DNA from: Bradyrhizobium sp. MOS002
GTDB lineage: Bacteria > Pseudomonadota > Alphaproteobacteria > Rhizobiales > Xanthobacteraceae
NCBI RefSeq assembly: GCF_003020115.1
Contig: NZ_PYFX01000012.1
Span: 92,221 to 156,220 of the forward strand
Length of the DNA: 64,000 nucleotides
Direction of reading: 5' to 3'
Position 1 is the first letter of the stretch; each line of letters opens with the position of its first letter. Under the pieces are notes generated by a model, which worked only from the letters and a program-made list of their open reading frames with translations, was not told the DNA's origin and did no database searches. Of this stretch, positions 8,538 to 17,424 are shown one piece after another. A program made the position numbers and the translations under genes.

Positions 8538-8930
8538 GTGCCGGAAATCGAAATGCCTGTGATCCTCGTCGTCGAGGACGAGGAGCTGCTCCAAAGCTTC
8601 GTTGCAGACGCGCTGCACGACGGCGGCTTCGAAGCGGTCATCGCATCGTCCGGAGAAGAGGCGGTGACCCTGCTGAAAGCCCATCACAGCGAATATCGCG
8701 CGCTGGTGACCGACATCGACCTGAAAGGCAAAATGGAGGGCTGGGAGGTCGCCCAACACGCCAGGGAGATCCATCCGGAATTTCCCATCGTCTATATGAG
8801 TGGGGCCGCAGCCGCGGACTGGACCTCCAAAGGTGTTCCCAATAGCGTCATGCTGTCCAAGCCATTTGCTCCGGCGCAACTTCTCACCGCGCTCGCCAAT
8901 CTTCTCAACAGCGGAACGCCGACGACCTAG
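8538..8930 (+). CDS. Single-domain response regulator (CheY-like receiver)
   Basis: About 130 residues, a receiver domain with no output domain. The acidic pocket is VVEDEELL, the likely phosphoacceptor is the Asp in VTDIDLKG, and the conserved Ser/Thr-Lys pair appears as MSGA and LSKPFAP. The GTG at 8538 was chosen because GGGGA sits 8 nt upstream; an ATG at 8553 (MPVILVVEDEE) is the alternative, and the GTG at 8508 lacks a ribosome site. No histidine kinase is nearby, so it is an orphan. It may work with the adjacent ECF sigma factor, but that is only proximity. Confidence 0.8.
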   Translation: MPEIEMPVILVVEDEELLQSFVADALHDGGFEAVIASSGEEAVTLLKAHHSEYRALVTDIDLKGKMEGWEVAQHAREIHPEFPIVYMSGAAAADWTSKGVPNSVMLSKPFAPAQLLTALANLLNSGTPTT

Positions 8931-9179
8931 GCCAGGCGCGTTCAACACAACAGACACGACGACGCATTCTCGCGACCGGCTTCGCCCGAGCTTTGTGCCG
9001 ACCTCGCACCCGCGGTCTGCGACGCGAACGTGGCGCGCAAGGAAACAGCATAGCATCACACAGGTTAGGCCATACGGATGGCTCACCAAACACCTCTGCA
9101 CCGTGACCTGAAAACTCACACTAGCACCGCTCGATCAGCGCACATCGTTGGCGCGCGCGATAGGGCGTCACGACCAACC

Positions 9180-9333
9180 GGCCAAAGATCGTCGGACGAT
9201 ACCTCGCCTGTCGTGGGCAGCTTCCAGAATCTGGAAGGGGACGTGCGCGCGCCCCGATTCGCGACGCGACACGCTTTTCGCAGACTTCGTCGAGGACCGC
9301 GTGTAAAATCGCGGTGGCGGCCGCATCGAACAT
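9180..9333 (-). pseudogene. Frameshifted remnant of a small conserved hypothetical protein
   Basis: The reverse strand starts with ATG at 9333 and encodes FDAAATAILHAVLDEVC, then EKRVASRIGAR. Continuing one base out of frame gives HVPFQILEAAHDRRGIV. The pattern 'AVLDEVC...R...HV...ILEAA' resembles a small helical protein family I associate with Bradyrhizobium-type genomes (about 60-70 residues). Joining the halves needs a one-base shift near 9245. No ribosome site is clear. I treat it as decayed. The family assignment is from memory and is the weak point. Confidence 0.35.
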
Positions 9334-10004
9334 GAAAGTCCCATTCTAGCGCAGCGTCATCTCGAAACAGAAGCGGGAGGCGGAGTTCCGCGATGACTGA
9401 ACCGCAAGCCGTGCTCCACGTCAGCGTGCGACTGCGTTACGCGCAGTGCGGCCACCCACGGCACCAGGCTGCAACTCCCGGCCGTTTAGCTTTCCAAGTA
9501 ACGGGGGAGTTGGCCGTCAAAGTGCGGGAAAGGAAAATCAACAATAACGAACGACGTCCAGCAGATGGATCGTCCCGAAACTCAGCGCGACCGGCTGAAA
9601 TCTTCAGAAGCGCAAGTCGGCATCGTTTGCTCGCAACATGGCCCGAGAATTCACATAGGGCTTCTCTGGACATTCCTCTGGCAGCACCAGAGTCGTTCGT
9701 CGAAACACGGCAAGCAACGCCTTTGCTTTCGCTACCCAGTCTGACCTACAATCGCACGTACAAGCGCCTCGGGCATTGCATGACACCGCCCGGTACAGCC
9801 CGTTCGGTCAGATAGCGGGACATTACGCTGTCATCCAAAAGGTGAGCCAAGACCTCCAGCGTCCGGTCTTCACCTGGTGCGCTAGCCATGGAATAGGAGC
9901 GCCACGCTGACGTCGCCGGAACCTGAAGATGGACGTATTGGCCCTACAGACACTTCAGCGGCGCCACTCCGGCATTTGTGCCGAAACGCGCACCACGAAA
10001 GCGC

Positions 10005-10196
10005 TCAACCAATCGACGGCTCCAGCTTGATCGAGAACGGCTCTGCTCTAACCAGCTTTGCACGCTCGTATGGGACACAGACGTCAAGATCGGTGGCAGC
10101 CGCGGCTACACAAGGAAGTATCTCGCCAGCCTGCAATTCAGCAACAGATGCCCTTGAGCAATCTTTCAGGGGAATTTTCACATTCCCAATTCGCAC
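10005..10196 (-). CDS. Possible small hypothetical protein
   Basis: 63 codons from a GTG at 10196. The translated frame has protein-like composition (VRIGNVKIPLKDC, AELQAGEILPC, ATDLDVCVPYERAKLV), with alternating hydrophobic and charged residues and a normal amino-acid mix. Codon use is more A/T-rich than the neighbours, and no convincing Shine-Dalgarno lies upstream. The frame is open further upstream without an ATG. It could be the end of a lost or transferred gene rather than an active one. No family recognised. Confidence 0.25.
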   Translation of the reverse strand: MRIGNVKIPLKDCSRASVAELQAGEILPCVAAAATDLDVCVPYERAKLVRAEPFSIKLEPSIG

Positions 10197-10370
10197 GATA
10201 ATTTTTGAGGGGCACCAGCGCCGCGGGGGGACGGTTTAGTGCATTTCCCTGAGGCATAGATAAATGGCTTATCGGTCCTGCGATTAGGGCAACACAGGAT
10301 TGCGATTGATGTTTGACGCCGAACTCGGATAACGTATCGGCGGGCTAACCTGAAACGGGAGTATGCTTCG

Positions 10371-10583
10371 TTGAAGAGTAACCCTCCGCGAAAGTTTTTT
10401 CGACGTGACTTGCTCAAACTGACGATTGTTGGCGTCGGCGTAGTGAGTGCCGGCGATCTGTTGCCCTCCCCGGTTGCTGCGAAGCCGGTCGAATTGAATC
10501 AAAAACGCAAGGCTCGCTATCGACCTGACTCACAGGAAGTCAGGAACTTCTACCGCGTCAACGGCTATCCAACCGCTCGATAG
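10371..10583 (+). CDS. Small Tat-signal protein of formate dehydrogenase loci
   Basis: 70 residues from a TTG at 10371, with GGGAG about 10 nt upstream. The N-terminus carries a twin-arginine signal (FFRRDLLKL) followed by a hydrophobic stretch (TIVGVGVVSAGDLL) and an AKP cleavage-like site. The mature part is only about 30 residues, ends in VRNFYRVNGYPTAR and is basic. This matches the 'formate dehydrogenase region Tat target' type of peptide found just upstream of periplasmic fdhA genes. Its role is unknown; an assembly or export partner of the catalytic subunit is plausible. It lies 9 nt before fdhA, clearly in the same operon. Confidence 0.8.
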   Translation: MKSNPPRKFFRRDLLKLTIVGVGVVSAGDLLPSPVAAKPVELNQKRKARYRPDSQEVRNFYRVNGYPTAR

Positions 10584-10592
10584 GAGACCTCC

Positions 10593-13547
10593 GTGCTGAT
10601 CAGGAAGTCCGAGCGACGCCCAGAGCGTGCCAGGCCCTCACATGCGGACGCTGACCCATCTTCATCGGGCTTGGACCGGCGAACTTTCCTGAAGCGCTCA
10701 GGCATCACGGCAGGCGCATTGGTCGCGGTGGGCGAATTCGCGCTGCACGGCGTGCGGAAGGCCGAGGCTGGTCCCCCACCCCCTGTCGGGGCACCCGTCA
10801 CGACCCGGAAGAACATCTGTACGCACTGCTCGGTCGGCTGCTCGGTGATCGCCAAGGTCGCCAACGGCGTATGGATCGGACAGGAGCCCGACTACGACAG
10901 CCCGATCAATCGTGGTTCGCATTGCTGCAAGGGGGCCGCAGTTCGCGACGACGTGCTGAACGAGCGGCGTCTGCGCTATCCCGTCAAACTCGTCAACGGA
11001 CAGTGGACGAAGATCTCCTGGGAAAAGGCCATCGACGAGATCGGCGACAAGCTGCTGGACATTCGTCAGAAGGCCGGCCCCGACTCGGTGTATTGGCTCG
11101 GCTCCGCCAAGTTCACCAACGAAGCCGCTTATCTCAATCGCAAGCTCGCGGCATTCTGGGGCACCAACAATTCCGACCATCAAGCGCGCATCTGTCACTC
11201 GACGACGGTCACCGGCGTAGCCAATACCTGGGGCTACGGCGCGATGACCAACAGCTACAACGACATCCGCAACGCCAAGACCATTTTGTTGATGGGTGGC
11301 AATCCCGCCGAGGCCCATCCGGTTTCCCTGCAACACATTCTCGAAGGCAAGGAGCTCAACCGCGCCAACATGATCGTGGTCGACCCCCGGATGACGCGGA
11401 CCGCTGCGCATGCGACGGAGTACGTCCGCGTTCGCCCCGGCACGCACATCGCCACGATCTACGGCATGCTATGGCACATCTTCGAGAACAGCTGGGAAGA
11501 CAAGGAATTCCTCAGCCAGCGCGTCTATGGCCTGGATGAGATCCGGAAGGAAATTGCGAAGTGGCCTCCCAGGGAGGTCGAGCGTGTGACCGGCTTGCCC
11601 GAAGCACAGGTCAAGCATATTGCCCAACTGTTCGCGACACAGAAGCCGGCCACCCTGATCTGGGCGATGGGGCAGACTCAATTCACCACCGGCACCGCCA
11701 ATGTCCGTGCCAGTTGCCTGTTGCTGCTCGCCACCGGCAACATGGGGCAGCCCGGCGCAGGCGCGAACATCTTCCGCGGTCATACCAATGTGCAGGGCGC
11801 AACCGACCTCGGTCTCGATGTCACCTCGCTGCCACTGTATTACGGTCTCGCCGAGGAGGCCTGGCGGCATTGGTGCCGGGTATGGGAGGTCGATTACGAC
11901 TGGATGAAGTCGCGCTTCCCCGACAAGAAGCTGATGGAAACGCCGGGCATTCCGAGCACGCGCTGGTTTGACGCGACCTTGTTGCCAAAGAACCAGATCA
12001 GCCAGCCCAACCCGGTGCAGGCCATGTTCATCATGGGACACGGCGTCAACACCATCACGCGAATGCCCGAAGCCGTGAAGGGCATCGAGAAGCTCGAACT
12101 GCTGGTGGTGTGCGATCCCTATCCGACCGCATGGTCGGTGCTGTCGGAGCGCAAGAACGGCACCTACCTCCTGCCGGCCTGCACGAGCTTCGAGATGGAG
12201 GGGTCGCGCACCAACTCCAATCGCTCGCTGCAATGGGGTGAAAAAATCGTCGATCCGGTCTTCGAGGCGAAGAACGACTACGACATGATGTACATGTTCG
12301 CCCGCAAGTTTGGATTTGCCGACCTGATGTTCAAGAACATCAAGGTGGAGAACGGCGCAGTTTCGGCGGAGGACATCCTGCGCGAAATCAACCGCGGCGG
12401 ATGGTCGACCGGCTATTGCGGGCAGTCGCCGGAACGGCTCAAGGCCCACATGAGGAACCAGCACAAGTTTGATCTGGTGACATTGCGGGCGCCGAAGGAC
12501 GATCCCGAGGTTGGTGGGGAATATTACGGCCTGCCATGGCCGTGCTGGGGGACGCCGGAGTTCAAGCATCCGGGTACGCCGATCCTCTACAACACCAACC
12601 TTCCGGTGAAGGAAGGTGGCGGCACCTTTCGCGCGCGGTTCGGAGTTGAGCGCGTCGTGAAGCGCAAGGTGATGGAGAACGGCCAGGAGGTGGAGCGGGA
12701 AGACCACGATAATCTTCTTGCCGAGGGCTCGTACTCCGTCGGTTCGGAGATCAAGGACGGATATCCCGAGTTCACCCTTGGCGTGCTGAAGAAGCTCGGC
12801 TGGGACAAGGACCTCACCGCGCAAGAACGCGAAGTGATCGAGCGCATCAATCCGGCCGATCCCGACAAGGTGTCGTGGTCGACCGATCTGTCCGGCGGCA
12901 TCCAGCGGGTCGCGATCGAACACGGGTGCTCGCCTTACGGGAACGCCAAGGCGCGGATGATTGCGTGGAACCTGCCCGACCCGGTGCCGGTGCATCGCGA
13001 GCCGATCTACACGCCCCGTCCTGACCTCGTTGCCGACTATCCGACCTTGCCTGACGCAAAGCAGTTTCGCGTGCCCAATATCGGCTTCTCCGTGCAGAAG
13101 GCCGCCGTCGACCGCGCGATCGCAAAGCAGTTCCCGCTGATTCTGAGTTCGGGCCGTTTGGTTGAATACGAAGGCGGCGGCGAGGAAACGCGGTCCAACA
13201 AATGGCTCGCCGAACTGAAGCAGCACATGTACGTCGAGATCAATCCGGCTGACGCAGCCGAGCGCGGCATCGTCGACGGCGGCTGGGTTTGGGTCACAGG
13301 TGCAGAGAACAGCTCACGCGCCCGGATGAAGGCGCAGGTGACTGAACGCGTCGGCAAGGGAGTCGCATGGATGCCCTTCCATTTCGCCGGCTGGTACGAA
13401 GGCGCCGATCTCCGGTCGAAGTATCCGGCGGGGGCCGATCCCATCGTACTCGGTGAGAGCGTCAACACGCTGACGACCTATGGCTATGATCCTGCGACCG
13501 GTATGCAGGAGCCGAAGGCTACGCTTTGTCAGATCAGGGCCGCATGA
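10593..13547 (+). CDS. fdhA: Formate dehydrogenase, catalytic molybdopterin subunit (Cys type, Tat-exported)
   Basis: Oxidises formate to CO2 at a Mo/W-bis-MGD centre in the periplasm. 984 residues, full length. A Tat signal (DRRTFLKRSG, about residue 28-37) is followed by the N-terminal [4Fe-4S] site CTHCSVGC plus the later Cys in SHCCKG. Cys201 in ARICHS occupies the position of the active-site Sec/Cys of FdnG/FdoG-type enzymes, with the conserved following residues around GYGAMTNS. The C-terminal MGD-binding domain is complete (LILSSGRLVEYEGGG region onward). Operon: Tat peptide > fdhA > fdhB > fdhC, with short gaps, so electrons pass to FdhB, FdhC and the quinone pool. Exported folded with FdhB on the twin-arginine signal. 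Confidence 0.95.
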   Translation: MLIRKSERRPERARPSHADADPSSSGLDRRTFLKRSGITAGALVAVGEFALHGVRKAEAGPPPPVGAPVTTRKNICTHCSVGCSVIAKVANGVWIGQEPDYDSPINRGSHCCKGAAVRDDVLNERRLRYPVKLVNGQWTKISWEKAIDEIGDKLLDIRQKAGPDSVYWLGSAKFTNEAAYLNRKLAAFWGTNNSDHQARICHSTTVTGVANTWGYGAMTNSYNDIRNAKTILLMGGNPAEAHPVSLQHILEGKELNRANMIVVDPRMTRTAAHATEYVRVRPGTHIATIYGMLWHIFENSWEDKEFLSQRVYGLDEIRKEIAKWPPREVERVTGLPEAQVKHIAQLFATQKPATLIWAMGQTQFTTGTANVRASCLLLLATGNMGQPGAGANIFRGHTNVQGATDLGLDVTSLPLYYGLAEEAWRHWCRVWEVDYDWMKSRFPDKKLMETPGIPSTRWFDATLLPKNQISQPNPVQAMFIMGHGVNTITRMPEAVKGIEKLELLVVCDPYPTAWSVLSERKNGTYLLPACTSFEMEGSRTNSNRSLQWGEKIVDPVFEAKNDYDMMYMFARKFGFADLMFKNIKVENGAVSAEDILREINRGGWSTGYCGQSPERLKAHMRNQHKFDLVTLRAPKDDPEVGGEYYGLPWPCWGTPEFKHPGTPILYNTNLPVKEGGGTFRARFGVERVVKRKVMENGQEVEREDHDNLLAEGSYSVGSEIKDGYPEFTLGVLKKLGWDKDLTAQEREVIERINPADPDKVSWSTDLSGGIQRVAIEHGCSPYGNAKARMIAWNLPDPVPVHREPIYTPRPDLVADYPTLPDAKQFRVPNIGFSVQKAAVDRAIAKQFPLILSSGRLVEYEGGGEETRSNKWLAELKQHMYVEINPADAAERGIVDGGWVWVTGAENSSRARMKAQVTERVGKGVAWMPFHFAGWYEGADLRSKYPAGADPIVLGESVNTLTTYGYDPATGMQEPKATLCQIRAA

Positions 13548-13558
13548 GAGGTTAGACC

Positions 13559-14161
13559 ATGGCGCGAATGAAATTCCTCTGCGATGCGGACCGTTGCATC
13601 GACTGCAATGCCTGCGTGACGGCCTGCAAGAACGAGAACGAGGTGCCCTGGGGCATCAATCGACGTCGCGTTGTCACCATCAATGACGGCAAGCCCGGCG
13701 AGCGTTCGGTGTCGATGGCCTGCATGCACTGTACCGATGCGCCTTGCGCGTCGGTGTGCCCGGTCAAGTGCATCTATCCGACCGAGGACGGCATCGTCCT
13801 GCACAACAAGGATCAGTGCATCGGCTGCGGCTATTGCTTCTACGCCTGTCCGTTCGGAGCGCCGCAATACCCCCAGGTCGGGAATTTCGGTTCGCGCGGC
13901 AAGATGGACAAATGCACCTATTGCGCCGGCGGCGGCGGGCCCGAGGCGCCCGGCAGCGCCGAAGAATATGCGAAATACGGCTCCAACCGTTTCGGCGAAG
14001 GCAAGCTGCCGATGTGCGCCGAGATGTGCTCGACCAAGTCGCTGCTCGCCGGCGACGGCGACATCATCGCGCAACTCTACGAGGAACGCGTCGAGAAGCG
14101 CGGCTACGGCTCCGGAGCCTGGGGCTGGACGACCGCCTATCACGAGGACGTCAAGACGTAA
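13559..14161 (+). CDS. fdhB: Formate dehydrogenase iron-sulfur (beta) subunit
   Basis: 200 residues carrying four ferredoxin-like cysteine groups for four [4Fe-4S] clusters: CDADRCIDCNACVTACK; CMHCTDAPCASVCPVKC; CIGCGYCFYACPFG; and CTYCAGG with CAEMCSTKS. It relays electrons from the FdhA Mo centre to the membrane cytochrome. There is no signal peptide of its own, so export with FdhA is expected. No C-terminal membrane helix is present, unlike FdnH, so membrane attachment depends on FdhC. It starts 11 nt after fdhA, and its stop overlaps a possible fdhC start (TAATG). Confidence 0.94.
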   Translation: MARMKFLCDADRCIDCNACVTACKNENEVPWGINRRRVVTINDGKPGERSVSMACMHCTDAPCASVCPVKCIYPTEDGIVLHNKDQCIGCGYCFYACPFGAPQYPQVGNFGSRGKMDKCTYCAGGGGPEAPGSAEEYAKYGSNRFGEGKLPMCAEMCSTKSLLAGDGDIIAQLYEERVEKRGYGSGAWGWTTAYHEDVKT

Positions 14162-14223
14162 TGGGATCTGCGATCGCCGCCGATGAAGGCGCGACGATCG
14201 CAGACGAAGATCAGGTATCCGCG

Positions 14224-15222
14224 ATGACGGCCTTCGCACGAATTTGCTTCGCAACGCTCTTGCTGATGCTGCTCGGTCTCACGGCAGCCCCGGCGCTCGC
14301 CCAGAAGCTCGCTCCCGACGGGGCCCCCAATCCGACCGCCAGCGTGACCAATCAGAAGACGCTGCTCGAACAGGCGCCGCGGATCCAGGGCCGGATCGAC
14401 ATCCCCGACGTCAAGGCCAGCGTGCTGATGCAGCCGATGGGACGGACCTGGGATTATTTCTACGAGGTGCTGCTGCACTGGGGCGGTGCGGTGGTGATCG
14501 TCGGCATGGTCGCGGTGCTCGCGCTTGCCTATCTGATCATGGGCCGGCTCCGCATCGAGGCGGGACGCTCCGGCCAGACCATCGTCCGCTTCAAGGCTTT
14601 CGAGCGGTTCTCTCACTGGCTGACGGCCGTGTCCTTTGTGCTGCTTGGATTGACCGGCCTGAACATCACCTTCGGCAAAGTTTTGCTGCGGCCGCTGGTC
14701 GGCCCGGATCTGTTCTCCGACATCTCCGAGATCGCGAAGTACGTGCACAATTTCACGAGCTTTGCCTTCGTGACCGGCCTTGCCCTGATCACGGTGTTGT
14801 TCTTCAGGGACAATCTGCTCAAGAAGGTTGACATCGACTGGGTCAAGCAGGGCGGCGGCTTCATCAAGTCGAAGCATGCACCTGCGGGGCGCTTCAATCT
14901 CGGTGAGAAGATGGTCTATTGGCTGTCGGTCGTAGCCGGCATTGCGGTATCCGCATCGGGATTCGTGCTGCTGTTTCCCTTCTACGGCACTGACATTGCG
15001 GACATGCAGATCGCGCAGGTCGCTCACGCTGTCATCGCAATCCTTTTCATCGCGCTGATCCTGGGACACATCTATATCGGCACGCTCGGCATGGAAGGCG
15101 CATTCGAGGCCATGGGAACGGGCGAGGTCGATCTCAATTGGGCGAGAGAGCATCACGACCGCTGGCTCGCCGAAAAGCTCGAAGCGGAAGGCCGGCAAGC
15201 TTCGGCCACGCCCGCTGAATAG
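14224..15222 (+). CDS. fdhC: Formate dehydrogenase cytochrome b (gamma) subunit
   Basis: Membrane dihaem cytochrome b561-type subunit that passes electrons from FdhB to quinone. From the ATG at 14224 the protein is 332 residues and begins with a clean Sec signal (MTAFARICFATLLLMLLG...ALA). An in-frame ATG at 14161 would add 21 acidic residues and is less likely. After a periplasmic segment there are four core helices (about WGGAVVIVGMVAVLALAYLI, WLTAVSFVLLGLTGLNI, FTSFAFVTGLALITVLFF, and the MVYWLSVVAGIAVSASGFV / VAHAVIAILFIALILGHIYIG pair). Haem-ligand candidates are His in RFSHWL, VHNFTSF, VAHAV and LGHIYIG. Convergent with the next gene. Confidence 0.92.
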   Translation: MTAFARICFATLLLMLLGLTAAPALAQKLAPDGAPNPTASVTNQKTLLEQAPRIQGRIDIPDVKASVLMQPMGRTWDYFYEVLLHWGGAVVIVGMVAVLALAYLIMGRLRIEAGRSGQTIVRFKAFERFSHWLTAVSFVLLGLTGLNITFGKVLLRPLVGPDLFSDISEIAKYVHNFTSFAFVTGLALITVLFFRDNLLKKVDIDWVKQGGGFIKSKHAPAGRFNLGEKMVYWLSVVAGIAVSASGFVLLFPFYGTDIADMQIAQVAHAVIAILFIALILGHIYIGTLGMEGAFEAMGTGEVDLNWAREHHDRWLAEKLEAEGRQASATPAE

Positions 15223-15257
15223 AGCGATGGCGCTCGGGCTACCCTGAACCGGGCCAT

Positions 15258-17333
15258 TCAGCTAAAGTGGCCGTCCGGGTCTCGCTTGATCTCTCGGTCT
15301 CGCAAATAATCGTCCGTAGTGCGGACGGTTGGACCCTGTGCACCGTAAGATTCAAAACCCTGCTCGGCGACGAAGCTGACGCGGCAGTCGCCGCACATCT
15401 TGATTGCGTCGAGCCTTTGCGCCGAGCCCGAATACATCCAGTGCTGGCCTTCGAGCTTCGCCACGACGCGCTCGATGCTGCTCTTGACGCCGAACGGCTT
15501 GCTGCAACGGATGCAGCAGAACGGCTCCTCCTCCTTGAGAACCCGGGTTGGCGCCCGGCTCGCGCGGAAATCGATTTGCGGGACCAGGGTGATGACCTGC
15601 TCCGGACACGTCGTCCGGCACAGGCCGCACTGAACGCAGGAATCTTCGACAAAGCGCAACGCCGGGCGCTCGGGGTCATCGCGCAGGGCGCTGGTCGGAC
15701 AGGCTGACACGCAGGACAGGCACAGTGTGCAGCCTGCGGCATCGACCTTGATGGCGCCGAACGGTGCGCCCTCCGGCAACGGAATGACATCGACCGGTGC
15801 AGGTGCTGCACGGTGCAGCTCGGCAAGCGCGAAGCGGAGCACGTCGCGCTTGCCGCCCACGGCGCGGAAGTTCGCCGGGCGCGGCGTGGGCGCGTTGGCT
15901 GGCGCGGTGCGGAGCGCCTCGATCAGACGGTCCGGATCGTCGGTCGCTATGACGGAGAGCCGGTCCGGGCCGAAGCCGAGGCCGGCTAAAATCGGATCGG
16001 CCAGCGCGATCGTTCGCATCAACCCGGAGACGTCATGGCGCGGTTTAGCCCGGAGCAGGAAGTGCACTGCCGACACGCCATAGGCAAAAGCCGCGGTGAT
16101 ACTCTCCAACCCGACCTGCGTGACCTCGTTGACGGCAAACGGCAGCACGCTCGCGGGCAAGCCGTCGCCGAACCGCGCCAGCGCATCGATCAGCGGCGAA
16201 CCATGGATCTCGTCGTGCACGAGCATGACGGCCCGCTCGCCGCCTGCCTGACGATAGGCAAGCAGCATGGCACGCAGCTTTCTGACCAGCGCATCTTCCG
16301 GCGGCAGGGCATAGGACGCCGCGCCCGTAGGACAGGCCGTCGCACATTGGCCGCAGCCGGCGCAGATGTCGGCATCGATCGCCACATGGTTGCCGGCCGG
16401 CGAGATCGCGCCGGCCGGACAGGCATCGAGACAGCGGGTGCAGCCGATCTTCTTCGAACGCGCATGCGCGCAAAGCCCGGCATCGAAGGTGATGTAACGT
16501 GGTTTCTCGAAAGTCCCGACGAGGTCGCGCGCTTTCAGCACGGCCTGGAGAATAGCAGCGGGGCTACCGGGATCCGCGCGCAAATAGCCGTCACGCAGGT
16601 CGGCGGGAAGCAGCGCGGGCCCGCCGGTCAAGTCGAGGACGATGTCGCAGGTCGAACGGGCGTTGTTGCGCGATGGGCCGAACGTCAGCATCCGCCGCGA
16701 GGACGGCGCTGCTTCGGCGAACTCATCGACCACCAGGTCGAACGCCCCCAGATGTCCCTTGATACTGGCGATCCGACCCTTTGCAACCGGACAGTCGGCG
16801 CTACGTGGCGGCGCGATCACGGCTGGTGGCGCAATCAGCACGGTGACGTCGAGGTGCTCCTTCAGCAAATCGCCAGCCTGAATGGCGGCCTCGTCGCGGC
16901 CGTAGATCAGGATGACCCCGCCGCTTTCCAGCTGGACCATTGGCGCAGGTGCCGTGACTTCGGCCGCGGCGGCCAGCAGCGCTGCCATCTTCGGCCCAGC
17001 GCGGTCGGCGTCACTGGACCATCCGGCGGTCTCGCGGACATTGGCAAACTTTATCGAATTCGCACGATTATTTTCGTCCGCAACCCGCAAGAACAGCGCG
17101 GCCTGCTGCGTGCAGGCGACCGTAAGCGGACCATCCTCGCCCGCAATCGCTTGAAATCGATCAAGCTCGGCACCGCAAAGTTGCGTCGCTGCCGTCACTT
17201 CGCCGCGACAGCCGCGACGAATCGCGTCTGCATCGAGCGGCATCGACCCTTCGCATGAGCAGATCAGGAAGCGCCTGCCGGTTTGAGGTTCGACGCTCAC
17301 GATATCTCCCGGCTCCCAGGATAGAGCGGCCAC
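15258..17333 (-). CDS. Large multi-[4Fe-4S] ferredoxin-like protein of the formate dehydrogenase locus
   Basis: 691 residues from a GTG at 17333. Two pairs of ferredoxin motifs are visible: CTRCLDACPAGAI and CAGCGQCATACPTGA near residue 300, and CTLCLSCVSACPTSA and CVQCGLCRTTCPEQV near residue 560. Extra Cys sites lie in FCCIRCSKPFG and MCGDCRVSF close to the C-terminus, plus CSCEGSM at the N-terminus. Proteins of this type recur next to fdh operons with DUF3305/3306 and TorD genes, so an electron-transfer or assembly role for formate dehydrogenase is likely but unproven. It is convergent with fdhC (35 nt apart) and divergent from the DUF3305 gene. The absence of a signal peptide implies it is cytoplasmic. 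Confidence 0.85.
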   Translation of the reverse strand: MAALSWEPGDIVSVEPQTGRRFLICSCEGSMPLDADAIRRGCRGEVTAATQLCGAELDRFQAIAGEDGPLTVACTQQAALFLRVADENNRANSIKFANVRETAGWSSDADRAGPKMAALLAAAAEVTAPAPMVQLESGGVILIYGRDEAAIQAGDLLKEHLDVTVLIAPPAVIAPPRSADCPVAKGRIASIKGHLGAFDLVVDEFAEAAPSSRRMLTFGPSRNNARSTCDIVLDLTGGPALLPADLRDGYLRADPGSPAAILQAVLKARDLVGTFEKPRYITFDAGLCAHARSKKIGCTRCLDACPAGAISPAGNHVAIDADICAGCGQCATACPTGAASYALPPEDALVRKLRAMLLAYRQAGGERAVMLVHDEIHGSPLIDALARFGDGLPASVLPFAVNEVTQVGLESITAAFAYGVSAVHFLLRAKPRHDVSGLMRTIALADPILAGLGFGPDRLSVIATDDPDRLIEALRTAPANAPTPRPANFRAVGGKRDVLRFALAELHRAAPAPVDVIPLPEGAPFGAIKVDAAGCTLCLSCVSACPTSALRDDPERPALRFVEDSCVQCGLCRTTCPEQVITLVPQIDFRASRAPTRVLKEEEPFCCIRCSKPFGVKSSIERVVAKLEGQHWMYSGSAQRLDAIKMCGDCRVSFVAEQGFESYGAQGPTVRTTDDYLRDREIKRDPDGHFS

Positions 17334-17424
17334 CTACTGGCCGGATCATCCTCACAGTATATACTCCGCATGTCGCAAAAGGCGACCCTGTATCGGAGAC
17401 CACACTTCGATTGGAGACGGGAAA
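17334..17424. promoter_or_regulatory. Divergent promoter region of the FeS protein and the DUF3305-DUF3306-torD operon
   Basis: Only 91 bp separate two divergent starts, so both promoters overlap here. The sequence contains an A/T-richer core (TCACAGTATATACTCCGC, from 17351). No known operator was recognised. Confidence 0.4.

Larger units (their letters stand above)
8931..10370. other. 1.4-kb poorly coding region with gene remnants
   Basis: Between the response regulator and the formate dehydrogenase genes no intact gene can be supported. Open frames here are short and have no ribosome site or family signature. One frameshifted remnant (9180-9333, minus) and one weak small frame (10005-10196, minus) are listed separately. 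Composition is visibly less G+C-rich than the flanking genes, especially around 10050-10330. The last 100 bp before 10371 must carry the formate dehydrogenase promoter, but I saw no sigma-54 (GG-N10-GC) or FNR-type palindrome there. Confidence 0.5.

Noticed and set aside
9393..9815. 140-codon plus-strand frame in the non-coding gap
   Set aside because: No ribosome site, no domain, and composition typical of untranslated sequence.
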